DNA of 64,000 bases from Heliophilum fasciatum (GTDB taxonomy: Bacteria > Bacillota > Desulfitobacteriia > Heliobacteriales > Heliobacteriaceae). Numbering within the stretch: position 1 is the first letter of the stretch; each line of letters opens with the position of its first letter. A program made the position numbers and the translations under genes. Positions 9,266 through 17,845 of this stretch are shown here, piece after piece. The stretch lies in NCBI RefSeq assembly GCF_004341395.1, contig NZ_SLXT01000006.1:1-64000 (forward strand), in the 5' to 3' direction. A model generated the notes under the pieces. The model made no database searches and had not been told where the DNA came from. It saw nothing but the letters and a program-made list of their open reading frames with translations.

Positions 9266-9367
9266 CGCATTGGTTCAAGGTTGTGCTTAGCGAAAGATAC
9301 CAATAACCATGATTTACGGAAAAGCAGTGATGTATGGATCTCAGTACGTGAATCATGGATCCGATTA

Positions 9368-9399
9368 GGGAGCCTTCCTGCGGGAATGGCTCCTTTTTT
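9368..9399 (+). terminator. Terminator of serS
   Basis: GGGAGCC pairs with GGCTCC around CTTCCTGCGGGAAT, with an inner TTCC/GGAA stem, followed by six T. Confidence 0.9.
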
Positions 9400-9478
9400 G
9401 CTGGGGCGAGAATGAAGGGGTACCTTGAAATTAGAACGTTTTTGTGCTAGAATATAGTTCGGTTGCTGATAAGGTTAC

Positions 9479-9568
9479 GGAGAGATGGCCGAGCGGTTGA
9501 AGGCGGCGGTCTTGAAAACCGTTGAACTCGTGAGGGTTCCGTGGGTTCGAATCCCACTCTCTCCGCCA
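9479..9568 (+). tRNA. tRNA-Ser (UGA)
   Basis: A 90-nt type II tRNA with a long variable arm. The acceptor GGAGAGA pairs with TCTCTCC, followed by discriminator G and an encoded CCA. The anticodon loop CTTGAAA gives anticodon TGA at 9513-9515, reading UCA. The T arm is GGGTTCGAATCCC. Confidence 0.97.
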
Positions 9569-9628
9569 TCTATTTTATGGGGATACAAAGTCAAGGTTTT
9601 GGTTATAAAATTGCATAAAAATAATATA

Positions 9629-9667
9629 CCGCTATCCTTTGATACAGCAAAGGGCAGTGGTTTTTTT
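9629..9667 (+). terminator. Terminator of tRNA-Ser(UGA)
   Basis: CCGCTATCCTTT pairs with AAAGGGCAGTGG (one mismatch, two wobbles), followed by seven T. Confidence 0.85.
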
Positions 9668-9826
9668 ATGGGGTTTTCCATCAATTTTGGTTAGCATGGA
9701 AAAAAGCTTGTTTTGGCATACTGTGAGTGTCGCTGAATATTACGGTTGCTGCGACCGGCATGCCTGGACCAGGTGAGCCAATGGCTAGGACAGTAAAACA
9801 TGCATACAGAAGCGGGAGGATCACTG

Positions 9827-10051
9827 ATGAGCGATAAAACAAGAAAGATTCCCTACGAAATGGTCTCGACCGATGAAAAGGATATCTGGAATAAACGGAG
9901 TGAAGAGCTGTCGGACAAGCTGGCTAACGATGTGGAACAGTATAACGTAAGTGTGGCAGATTACGGTCCTCCGGCCGGACAAGAAAAGTTCATTCAAGGA
10001 ACGAATACCGGCAGCCCCAAACGGATGCATCCTAATAAGAAACCGCTATAA
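9827..10051 (+). CDS. Small hypothetical protein (74 aa)
   Basis: A 74-residue hydrophilic protein beginning MSDKTRKIPYEMVS and ending in the basic KRMHPNKKPL. The ATG at 9827 has GGGAGGA at 9814-9820 with 6-nt spacing, which argues for a real gene. It has no membrane segment and no recognised domain, and is rich in charged residues with a predicted helical middle (DIWNKRSEELSDKLANDV). Function is not recognised. Confidence 0.7.
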   Translation: MSDKTRKIPYEMVSTDEKDIWNKRSEELSDKLANDVEQYNVSVADYGPPAGQEKFIQGTNTGSPKRMHPNKKPL

Positions 10052-10147
10052 TGATGACGGGAGAGTTGCTGGGAGCATGCCCTTTTGTTTTAAGGCATGG
10101 TGAAACCAAAAAAGCTGAGTAAAAGAGCTGCATAAAGGGCCACAAAA

Positions 10148-10194
10148 AAGAAACCGTTCGCCTTATTATTAAGAGCAACGGTTTCATTCTTTTT
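10148..10194. terminator. Bidirectional terminator
   Basis: GAAACCGTT at 10150-10158 pairs with AACGGTTTC at 10177-10185. A-rich sequence on the left and T-rich sequence on the right allow it to act on both strands: for the small gene on the left and for the former minus-strand chemoreceptor gene on the right. Confidence 0.75.
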
Positions 10195-10303
10195 GACCTA
10201 ATTTCTTACTTGGCAGTGACTGCTTAAGCTGGCCGAGCATGTCGAGTACTTCGGTAGACAGTTGCTTGATTTCCACCAACCTGACGAAAATGGCCATGGG
10301 GGA
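10184..10303 (-). pseudogene. Remnant of a chemoreceptor gene 3' end (CZB domain)
   Basis: Reading the minus strand gives HGHFRQV then LVEIKQLSTEVLDMLGQLKQS and a short tail to a stop at 10184. This matches the last part of the intact chemoreceptor at 14570-15970 (GHLDVFRQL ... [20 protein letters not shown]). Compared at DNA level, the copy lacks about 66 bases between the two blocks and 9 more inside the first (LDV missing). Only about 40 codons survive, without methyl-accepting or sensor parts, so it is a relic of a second, paralogous chemoreceptor. Confidence 0.75.
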
Positions 10304-10331
10304 CATCAAAGAAAAAATGGGAGGTATTGAG

Positions 10332-11108
10332 ATGACCAGCAAGACATTAACACAGGATGTCATGAAAGCAGACGTGAGAAAAAAAGCCGATCAAGGGTGT
10401 TATCTTCGCAGTGTTCGGTTCCGGCGAGATGAAGTGCCTTCTTTTTCCGAATATCCCTTTTCGTTGCCGGCGGTTTGCAGGTTAACAGAGATAAGGCTTC
10501 ACCCGAAAGTTACCTTTTTGGTCGGTGAAAACGGCACAGGAAAATCAACGCTCTTGGAGGCGATCGCCGTTGCTGCGGGTTTTAACCCGGAAGGCGGCAC
10601 GAGGAATTTTAATTTTTCGACGAAGGATTCCCATTCGGAGCTGCATCGTTATTTGACGATCGTCCGTACGTATAAAAAGCCAGTTGACGGGTTCTTTTTA
10701 CGGGCGGAGAGCTTTTATAACTTGGCAACGAAGATTGATGAGCTTGCGGTGGCTTCCTCCTATGGCAACCGATCGCTTCATGAGCAATCGCACGGCGAAG
10801 CTTTTTGGGCGACGATGATGAACCGGTGTAAGGGACGTGGCCTTTACCTCCTCGATGAACCGGAAGCGGCCCTTTCGCCCAGTCGTCAGATGGCGATGGT
10901 AGCACGTATTCATGAACTAGTTCAGCAGGATTCTCAATTGGTGATCGCTACCCACTCGCCGATCATCATGGCTTATCCCGATGCGATGATCTTGCAGTTT
11001 TCCGAAGAGGGCGTGGAAGTGGTGGAGTATGAGGAGACGGAACATTACCGGGTAACCCGAGAATTTATGATCAATCGAAAAAAAATGTTGGATATTTTGT
11101 TGGAGTAG
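10332..11108 (+). CDS. AAA family ATPase (predicted, SMC/ABC-like)
   Basis: A 258-residue soluble ATPase of the compact COG3910-like kind. Walker A is GENGTGKSTLLEA (about residue 65), a signature-like region precedes the Walker B GLYLLDEPEAALSP, and the switch histidine is in IATHSPIIMA. The ATG at 10332 has GGGAGG 8 nt upstream. It lacks a coiled coil or nuclease domain and has no partner gene next to it. It lies between a decayed chemoreceptor copy and a dead istB. The cellular role of this family is unclear; some members sit in mobile or defence regions. Confidence 0.85.
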   Translation: MTSKTLTQDVMKADVRKKADQGCYLRSVRFRRDEVPSFSEYPFSLPAVCRLTEIRLHPKVTFLVGENGTGKSTLLEAIAVAAGFNPEGGTRNFNFSTKDSHSELHRYLTIVRTYKKPVDGFFLRAESFYNLATKIDELAVASSYGNRSLHEQSHGEAFWATMMNRCKGRGLYLLDEPEAALSPSRQMAMVARIHELVQQDSQLVIATHSPIIMAYPDAMILQFSEEGVEVVEYEETEHYRVTREFMINRKKMLDILLE

Positions 11109-11270
11109 ATCGCTGGCGTTCTCGAAAGGTGTATGTATGCGCAATTTTCATCATCTGTAAGGGCGGGAAGCAAGGAGATTTGAGGGATTTATAGAATATC
11201 CTATTAATTTACATAAAAGCTAAGTGTTTCGATAATACGCGCTACCCCAAAAGGAAATGGGAACTGAATA

Positions 11271-12145
11271 ATGAACACAAACCGAGAACTGACAAAGTAT
11301 AGCCTCTCCTTCATTGGTGACGGACTCTTTCACCAAGAGTCCGTCACCGTCGCCCGACTGTACTTGGAAACAGCCAATTGGGCCGAGTTCTATCAGCACA
11401 TCCCGAAGGATAACTGTTTACAGGTAAGGACAATGCGCTTTGGGATGATTGTGGATCACGAATGGGGAAAGCGACGCTCCAATAAGTTGAAAAAGCTGAT
11501 CCGAACGGCAGCGTTTCGGTGTCCCAATGCCTGTATGGAGGATATTGAGTACCACGAGGACAGAAAACTGAACAAATCACAGTTATTGCAGTTCTCCACC
11601 TGCCGCTATATCCATGATGGTCATCATCTTATTATTGAGGGGCCATCGGGAAATGGAAAAACCTTCTTGGCTTGTGCCCTTGGTAATGCGGCCTGCCGGA
11701 ACTTCATGACCGTTCGCTATGACGACTTCCGGAACTGCTCAACGACCTTGTTGTTGCAAGAGGTGAGGGCACATATAAAAAGATCATAAAAACCTACTAG
11801 AAGGTTGACCTGCTGATTCTCGATGAATGGCTATTAAAGCCATTAACGACCGATCAGGCCATGGATCTGTTTGAGATCATCGAAGCTCGAACGCGAAAGG
11901 GTGCGATGATTTTCAGTACTCAGTTTGATCCCAGAGGATGGTATGATCGCATCGGAACGCCAGAAGATGGTACTGTATCGGAGGCCATCATTGACCGAAT
12001 TAAGCACAATGCGTATGAAATACTCATCGACGGAAAAGTATCCATGCGTGAGCGCCATGGCTTAAACTCGAATAAGTCGGGAGATAAAGTGACTCTTTCA
12101 CTCCGAAATACTCACATTGAACTCGAAACCTTTTTTGTGAAATAA
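11271..12145 (+). pseudogene. istB: Disrupted IS21-family helper ATPase istB
   Basis: The pieces spell an IstB/DnaC-like helper: RFGMIVDHEW..RRSNKLKKLIR, CPNACMEDIEYHEDRKLNKSQ, Walker A IIEGPSGNGKTFLACALG, then, in another frame, LPELLN..VARGEGTYKKIIK and [13 protein letters not shown], and finally [20 protein letters not shown] one-base loss near 11724 shifts the frame, and TAG at 11798-11800 replaces a codon that is normally Gln or Lys in KTYxKVDLL. The N-terminal 50 residues also deviate from the family. No istA transposase is present. The element is inactive. Confidence 0.9.
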
Positions 12146-12186
12146 ACTGGCCACGATAATGAATCGATATAAGGCGAACCAATAAG

Positions 12187-12227
12187 AAAACGCCTTTGGA
12201 TTCTTATAGAGGATCCAAGGGCGTTTT
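12187..12227. terminator. Terminator after the istB remnant
   Basis: AAAACGCC..TTGGATC pairs with GATCCAA..GGCGTTTT, and both sides are rich in A or T. It may serve the plus-strand istB and the minus-strand TOPRIM-like gene. Confidence 0.7.
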
Positions 12228-12334
12228 GTGGAAATCCGTAACAACAACTTGCCTATTTTTCGGGACCGGAAGTTTAAAGAGATCGTTAATAAGTTTACGA
12301 GGCTTGTCCATTCTTGTTAGATTCATTCAAAAGA

Positions 12335-12943
12335 TTATGTGCATTTTCTGTTATTATCATTGCATTTTACCCCCAAATCCTTGCATAGATTTTTAAGTTC
12401 AGGGCAAATATTATTCATTATTAATTTGATATCTAAAGAGTCTACAAACCCCCTTGTAGAACCTTTAATGTAGACTTTACCACCTTTTTTAAACAAAGTT
12501 TCAATGGTTTTTGTCCCACCGTTTTTAGAAACTTTAGTACCCTTTGACAAATTTAAATAATGGAGTATGCCTCCTTCGTCTAATAAAAACCAATCTTCGA
12601 TTGATCGTTTTGCTTTAATATGGAAGATTTTTTTAGCGCCCCAAGCCTTTAAATCTTTTTCGACCTCTGACCAGTTCACTATTGGCTTGGTAGAATATTC
12701 AAAGACATCCGTGTCGTAACATAAAAATACAGTAAAACTCACACCTGGATTCTGACGAATTATTTCTTGAAAAATCCGTTTTATCGTAGTTTTATAGTTT
12801 CCGATACCTTTAAGATTTTTTAATATCAGAGTGTCAACCTTGAATCTCTGTTGAGGTATATAGGAACGGATTTGATCGCGCAATTTTGCATAGAATTCCA
12901 TTTCCGAATAACCCTCTACGAATATCACGATCCCCCTACTCAT
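12335..12943 (-). CDS. TOPRIM-like protein (RloB/DUF4276-type partner of the ATPase)
   Basis: A 202-residue protein. It opens with IVIFVEGYSEMEFYAKL, the acidic strand-loop of TOPRIM-like nucleases, followed by FLCYDTDVFEY, a plausible DxD strand, and AKRSIEDWFLLD, which resembles the conserved F-E-x-W-L-L segment of RloB-like proteins. The ATG at 12943 overlaps the end of the ATPase gene (CATGAGTAG), so the two are translationally coupled; TTGGAG lies about 9 nt upstream. The gene is much richer in A and T than its surroundings. ATPase plus TOPRIM pairs act in anti-phage defence (OLD, PARIS, RloAB/AbiL). Family assignment is by motif only. Confidence 0.6.
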   Translation of the reverse strand: MSRGIVIFVEGYSEMEFYAKLRDQIRSYIPQQRFKVDTLILKNLKGIGNYKTTIKRIFQEIIRQNPGVSFTVFLCYDTDVFEYSTKPIVNWSEVEKDLKAWGAKKIFHIKAKRSIEDWFLLDEGGILHYLNLSKGTKVSKNGGTKTIETLFKKGGKVYIKGSTRGFVDSLDIKLIMNNICPELKNLCKDLGVKCNDNNRKCT

Positions 12944-14234
12944 GATTTTCAAACTCCAAATACTTCTCAAGTATTTTCATATCATCTTCGGTACCACTAA
13001 TTAATTCAAATAGGTAATCGCCAGTTGACATTTCTAAGTTTGAAGCATCATCAAATAGAAATTTCTGGGCGGATTTGCGTATTTTGGCGAATTGTGCTAC
13101 ACCATAGGGTTTGGGTAATCCAACATAAATGTTTTGCGGCTCAAGATATTGAATAATATAAGGCGAATGACTTGTAATAATTATTTTGGTATCTCCTAGT
13201 AATTGTGAAAGGACCCTTAGATAATTTTGAAGTAAGCTTGGATGAATGGAATTTTCAGGTTCTTCAACTGCAATTAAAGATAGGTTATTCAAATCTGCTA
13301 TTACTATATTCGTTAATAACAAAAAAACACGCTTTGCTCCGTCAGACATGGCTTCGAAGCTAATAGGTTGATTAAGGTTATTATCAATAACATAAAGTGC
13401 ATATATTTTATTGTCTAATTTAAATGGGATATCATCTGGGATTTTGCTTTGAAATTTATTTTGGATATCTATTTCTTCTACGATGAGTTCTGTTATCTGA
13501 GGGAAAAGTTGTGTATATGCGTTTATGAGTAGATTGTATTTTTCGCTATATTGTTTTTTTAGATGGTAGATTACCCTTGGTAAATTATTCACCCCCTCCA
13601 TTTCCAACACATCAATGTCTTTTCTGATGATTGGGTCAGGTGTATATGATTGACTAGCATCGAGATGACGCTCAATATAAACCTTTAAGCTATTAATTCC
13701 TTTTATGACATCATGATAATATAAGTTTTCAAAAGCCTTCAATTTGTTTATAATAAGATCGTTGTTGTCTATCGATATCTTAGTGTTGCATCTTCCTGTT
13801 TCGGAACTGCGATAAAATGCTTTATCTTCATCTCTATTAATTAAAATATTAAACTTCTGATTTTTTCCTTCGATTTTTATTTTTAGCCATTCACCTATGA
13901 TGTTAGCGCCGGTTTCGTCGCTTCTTATCCACCTGAATTGATATCCGTATATTATATTGTATACTTTATTGTTCAAAGAGGTTGTCATTTCAAATTCTAT
14001 ACGAAAGTCTTTGGAAGCAGTGCCCTTGTTCAGAGGAATTCCTTTTGTCCAGGACATCATTTTTTTCTTTGTATTCTCATTACTTGATATAAAGTCAACC
14101 CCAAAGTCAATAGCTTGAAGTAAATTTGATTTACCATAGCTATTTAGAGAAACTAGTGCAACCATTTCGGTGCAAATAACTTTGGACCTTTGTATATTCC
14201 GAAATCCTTCGACGGATACGCTGCAAAGCCTCAT
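12936..14234 (-). CDS. AAA/ABC-type ATPase, RecF/OLD-like, of a two-gene module
   Basis: A 432-residue P-loop ATPase. The N-terminus MRLCSVSVEGFRNIQRSKV is the usual OLD/RecF beginning. The P-loop reads VALVSLNSYGKSNLLQAI: the GKS core is intact but the first Gly of GxxxxGKS is Ser. A signature-like FEAMSDGAKRVFLLL, Walker B LSLIAVEEPENSIHP and switch ITSHSPYI follow. ATG 14234 is preferred because GGAG lies 8 nt upstream and the frame fits; the longer form to 14306 has no better site. It overlaps the TOPRIM-like gene by 8 nt. Low G+C suggests horizontal gain. A sensor/gate ATPase of a defence pair is the likely role. Confidence 0.8.
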   Translation of the reverse strand: MRLCSVSVEGFRNIQRSKVICTEMVALVSLNSYGKSNLLQAIDFGVDFISSNENTKKKMMSWTKGIPLNKGTASKDFRIEFEMTTSLNNKVYNIIYGYQFRWIRSDETGANIIGEWLKIKIEGKNQKFNILINRDEDKAFYRSSETGRCNTKISIDNNDLIINKLKAFENLYYHDVIKGINSLKVYIERHLDASQSYTPDPIIRKDIDVLEMEGVNNLPRVIYHLKKQYSEKYNLLINAYTQLFPQITELIVEEIDIQNKFQSKIPDDIPFKLDNKIYALYVIDNNLNQPISFEAMSDGAKRVFLLLTNIVIADLNNLSLIAVEEPENSIHPSLLQNYLRVLSQLLGDTKIIITSHSPYIIQYLEPQNIYVGLPKPYGVAQFAKIRKSAQKFLFDDASNLEMSTGDYLFELISGTEDDMKILEKYLEFENHE

Positions 14235-14569
14235 GATTCCACTCCGTCCTTTCGCCTGTGGAAGAATTTTTAATATCATCATAGCACTACAACTCCTAAA
14301 GTGCAATTATTTATTTCATTTATATGATATTATTGGCGCGAAAAGACTTTTTTATTTAATGAAACGAAAAAAAATATTTCGTTTCTCCTGGGGGGTCTGC
14401 GTGGACGTTTCAATTTGGTAGGAAGGGTTGAGAGATTAGATACAATTTATCGAAGCACGGTACAAAAAAACCGTTGGCAGCTCTACGCAAGAAGGCCAAC
14501 GGTTTCTTTTTTATGTTCTATATTTTTCAAGTAGTAGCTGCATCGATCGGAGCGAGAAGGCTATGATCC
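14235..14569. other. AT-rich intergenic region
   Basis: It holds the leader and promoter of the ATPase pair and the terminator of the chemoreceptor at 14468-14510. AT-rich sequence at 14300-14390 probably contains the minus-strand promoter, but no clear -35/-10 pair was settled. No gene is seen. Confidence 0.5.
14468..14510 (-). terminator. Terminator of the CZB chemoreceptor gene
   Basis: AAACCGTTGGC at 14468-14478 pairs perfectly with GCCAACGGTTT at 14494-14504; on the minus strand a T-run follows. Its core ACCGTT/AACGGT recurs in the terminator beside the chemoreceptor remnant at 10150-10185. Confidence 0.88.
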
Positions 14570-15970
14570 CTACACTGCCCCTTTAAGCTGATCAAGCATG
14601 GCCAGCACTTCTTTGGACAACCGTTCGATTTCCACCAGTTTTTGCTTGGCTTGCTCATGGTTGCCCTTGCGATAGAGGCCAATCGCTTCATAACAGGCCT
14701 GGTGAAAGCGGGCATGGGGGCCGTCAAGCTGACGAAATACATCGAGATGGCCAAATGTGTTTTGGCCGCTGCTGAAATACCAATTGCCCAGCCGGCAGCT
14801 ATGGTGATCTTTTGCTTTTTCCTCGTCGGGACTCACGATACCCTTGAGCATATAGCCGATGCGGGCCTTCCAAAGCAAGTGATCTGTTTTGGCCAAATCG
14901 ATCACTTCTTGTGGCGTAAAGGGCACCTTATAAGCGCTGATCTGAGCACGTACACCGTCTGCTTCCGCGATAACGTTGTACAGATTTTTATTGCAGGACT
15001 GCATATTTTTATTGATCAGTGCAGCGTCTTGGGAGATTTCGGTGAGGGTAGCGCTCAGTTCTTCAAAGGAAGCCGATTGTTGTTCGGCAATCGGGGCCAG
15101 GTGGCTTACGGATTGATCAATCACCGAAAAAACATCCAGCAGATGATGAACGCTGGTGGTCGCTTGCTCCGAAGCCTGAATACTGCTCGTGGAGGAGCGT
15201 TGCAGGGCCTGAATTCCCTCGCCAATCTGGTCGACTTCCTGGCGTATTGAGGTGACTTGTCCGGTAATCTCAGTGACAGACTCGCGGGTACGGTCGGCCA
15301 GGGCACGCACTTCTTCGGCGACCACACCAAAGCCGCGACCATGCGCACCGGCCCGGGCGGCCTCTATGGCGGCGTTTAAGGCCAGCAAATTGGTTTGATC
15401 GGCCACTTCGCGCACGACGGTAACCAGCCCGCTGATCTTGCCGGTGGCTTGTTCCAACTCGGCCATGCGTTCATGGAGTGTCAATAGCAACTGCTTGGTT
15501 TTTTGATTTTCGCTGGCCACAAGCTGGAGCCGGGTTTCTGTATCGGCCGTCGATTGATAGCCTTCCATCGATTGCGTGGCCGTCGTGCTGGCCGTTTCGG
15601 CAATGCCGGTGACGGAGGTGGCCAGTTCCTGTGTAGCTGCGGAAATCTCTTGAATACCGGCAGTTTGATGGGCAAAACGTCCGGACAACTGATCGAGGTG
15701 CTCACCTTCTTGCAGTGCCGAAGATACCAGGGTGGTCATGTCCACGGAAAGCTTGGCAATTAACTGCGTGGCAAAATCCAAGATCCGGTTGATTGCTCCG
15801 GCGAGCGGGGCAAGTGATGGATCGGCGGGAATCGTTACCCGTGCGGTCATATCGCCGGCGAGGAATTTTTCAATATCTTTTTGCATAGGGGATGTGGCCG
15901 GGCGCACCGTTTCCGTGACGACGACGGGAGCAGCGGGACGTGAATTTTCTCGATTCGAAAAAAAGCCCAT
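14570..15970 (-). CDS. Soluble methyl-accepting chemotaxis protein with C-terminal CZB domain
   Basis: A 466-residue chemoreceptor with no transmembrane helix, so cytoplasmic. After a short N-terminal linker (residues 1-70, HAMP-like region) comes the coiled-coil signalling domain with the conserved tip [30 protein letters not shown] (about 190-235). The C-terminus is a chemoreceptor zinc-binding domain: DHLLWKARI, a Cys in SCRLGNWY, and HARFH provide the 3-His/1-Cys zinc set. ATG 15970 has CGGAGG upstream. CZB receptors respond to zinc and to oxidants such as hypochlorite. A decayed copy of its 3' end lies at 10184-10303. Confidence 0.95.
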   Translation of the reverse strand: MGFFSNRENSRPAAPVVVTETVRPATSPMQKDIEKFLAGDMTARVTIPADPSLAPLAGAINRILDFATQLIAKLSVDMTTLVSSALQEGEHLDQLSGRFAHQTAGIQEISAATQELATSVTGIAETASTTATQSMEGYQSTADTETRLQLVASENQKTKQLLLTLHERMAELEQATGKISGLVTVVREVADQTNLLALNAAIEAARAGAHGRGFGVVAEEVRALADRTRESVTEITGQVTSIRQEVDQIGEGIQALQRSSTSSIQASEQATTSVHHLLDVFSVIDQSVSHLAPIAEQQSASFEELSATLTEISQDAALINKNMQSCNKNLYNVIAEADGVRAQISAYKVPFTPQEVIDLAKTDHLLWKARIGYMLKGIVSPDEEKAKDHHSCRLGNWYFSSGQNTFGHLDVFRQLDGPHARFHQACYEAIGLYRKGNHEQAKQKLVEIERLSKEVLAMLDQLKGAV

Positions 15971-16002
15971 AAGGATACCTCCGTTTGCTCAGCGAATCGT
16001 TC

Positions 16003-16033
16003 ATTATACACATTCTAGATAGTGATATTGCAA
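16003..16033 (-). promoter_or_regulatory. Candidate promoter of the CZB chemoreceptor
   Basis: On the minus strand a perfect TATAAT (16008-16003) is preceded by TTGCAA (16033-16028) at 19-bp spacing, a little long. It lies 33 nt upstream of the start codon. Confidence 0.45.
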
Positions 16034-16186
16034 ATAATTTCACTTTCGCTTTTATAGTAGCACCTCATAGGGCGTTTGAGTAGTTAAGTTTTTCTTATCT
16101 AGGACAAGGGTAGGGCTAGCGCGGCACGGCATGCTGTCGCGATGATTTGGTTGACTGTTATTAAAACCATGATTACGCTGTGTGCT

Positions 16187-17440
16187 TCATGGCTTTTGTT
16201 TTCGTTTATAGCCCAGTCGCAGGAGCATCAGCAGCATGATGGCTACACCGCAAGCAGTAAAACCGATGCGGGCATTAAAATGTTCCGTAAACATCCCCGC
16301 ATAAAGATTCCCCAACGGTGTTGCACCGACAAAAGCTAACGTATACACACTCATGACCCGGCCGCGATATTCATTGCTGGCATGAAGCTGTAGCGTGGAA
16401 TTGGCGCTGGAGATAAAGGTAATAAAGAAGAATCCGGCGACAGCCAGACTGATTCCGGTCAATAAAAACAGGTTAGTAAACCCGGTAATAATCAAAAAGG
16501 CACCGACGACGAAGGGCCCCAGATAAAGCACGGATTTTTTCGGGCCTGATTGATTGAATGTGGCGATCGCCAATGCCCCTAACAACGATCCGAATCCCAC
16601 AAAGGACATGAGGAGGCCAAAGCCCGTTTCATTTTGGGCCAGGATTTCTTTGGCGAAAACGGGGACCAGCACGTTGAAATTGGTGGCGAACATGCCGACA
16701 ATGGCGACCACCACTAAGGTGTTGAAAATCGTTTCCTGGTGATAGATATAGACAAGTCCCTCTTTGATTTCTCCCCATAGATTCGTCTTTTTGGGGGAGT
16801 GTTTTTGGCTGGACTTTGTTTGGATCGAACTTGTTTGGATGGGCCTTGGCTTGATCAACAACAAGCTGCATAAAACGGCGGCAAAACTGATCGCGTTGAG
16901 AAAAAAGCAAAAGGCGATGCCAAAGTACCCCATGATCAATCCGGCGATGGCAGGGCCGATGATCCGGGCCGTGTTAAAGGCCATCGAGTTCAAGGCAATA
17001 GCGTTCATCAGATCTTCTTTGCCGACCAGTTCGATCACGAACGATTGTCGTGACGGCATGTCAAGGGTATTGACGACACCGAGGGCGAAGGACATCGTCA
17101 GGATGTGCCAATACTGAATTTGTTCTGTCCATACCAACAAGGCCAGGAGCAAGGTAATGATAAGTGAGGCCGATTGCGTATATAAAAGGATGCGCTTTTT
17201 AGGAAATTTATCGATCATGGCCCCGGCAAAGAGTGAAAAAAACAAAATCGGTGTGAATTGCAGGGTGCCGACCAAGCTGAGCAAAAAGGGCGACTTGGTT
17301 AAGCTATAGGCTAGCCATGGTTGGGCGATATTCTGCATCCAGGTGCCAATAAGCGAAACGCACATGCCCAGCCAGTAATATCGGAAATTTTTATGCTTCA
17401 TCGAGGAAAACGGGTTGTTGAATTTATTTTTCACAGACAT
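16187..17440 (-). CDS. MFS transporter (EntS/DUF894-like exporter)
   Basis: A 417-residue, twelve-helix membrane protein. The start MKHKNFRYYWLGMCVSLIGTWMQ and the helix 2-3 loop GAMIDKFPKKRILLYTQ are typical of the EntS/MFS_3 group, members of which export siderophores or drugs. A charged mid-loop (residues about 195-225, SIQTKSSQKHSPKKTN) separates the halves. The ATG at 17440 has no close ribosome-binding site; GGGAGGTGAT lies about 20 nt upstream and no in-frame alternative start exists between them. It is monocistronic as far as can be seen, with the chemoreceptor on the same strand 216 nt downstream. Substrate unknown. Confidence 0.9.
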   Translation of the reverse strand: MSVKNKFNNPFSSMKHKNFRYYWLGMCVSLIGTWMQNIAQPWLAYSLTKSPFLLSLVGTLQFTPILFFSLFAGAMIDKFPKKRILLYTQSASLIITLLLALLVWTEQIQYWHILTMSFALGVVNTLDMPSRQSFVIELVGKEDLMNAIALNSMAFNTARIIGPAIAGLIMGYFGIAFCFFLNAISFAAVLCSLLLIKPRPIQTSSIQTKSSQKHSPKKTNLWGEIKEGLVYIYHQETIFNTLVVVAIVGMFATNFNVLVPVFAKEILAQNETGFGLLMSFVGFGSLLGALAIATFNQSGPKKSVLYLGPFVVGAFLIITGFTNLFLLTGISLAVAGFFFITFISSANSTLQLHASNEYRGRVMSVYTLAFVGATPLGNLYAGMFTEHFNARIGFTACGVAIMLLMLLRLGYKRKQKP

Positions 17441-17845
17441 GGTGGCGTTCGTAGAAGATCACCTCCCATCGTTTTTGTCGAATAGAATCATCGGATAACA
17501 TCATCGGATAGCTTCCTCTGATAACATCGTCGGAAGCATCGTTGGTTAGCATATGCAAAACGAAACCCGCTAACACAAATCGGCTCAGGAACTAAAGATG
17601 ATCGCACTATCGTTAGTATTTGGCAGGCATGGCCATATTCCTTTCGTTGAAAATAAGCCAATCGGCTACAGCGGAAAATTTCGTGGATCATAGCCGCCGA
17701 ATGATAATAATCAAGAGGACAATGGGATATTCTATGCTATAGGTAGAACTAAAAAGGCAGACCCAAGAAGGATTTTTCACTTTGGCATTTAATTTATATA
17801 TAAAATAGTAAACATTCATCGTTGGATGATATGGAGGGACTGTCT
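17441..17845. other. Divergent intergenic region with short repeats and a palindrome
   Basis: Between the minus-strand MFS gene and the plus-strand rubrerythrin gene. Imperfect repeats of ATCATCGGATAAC lie at about 17487-17550. A perfect 12-bp palindrome TTTATATATAAA is at 17793-17804, and TTGGCA at 17782-17787 may be the -35 element of the rubrerythrin promoter. No gene was recognised. Confidence 0.55.

Noticed and set aside
12335-14234. Calling the pair PARIS (AriA/AriB) outright
   Set aside because: The small protein is shorter than AriB and its motifs look closer to RloB/DUF4276-type proteins; only the general ATPase/TOPRIM class is supportable.
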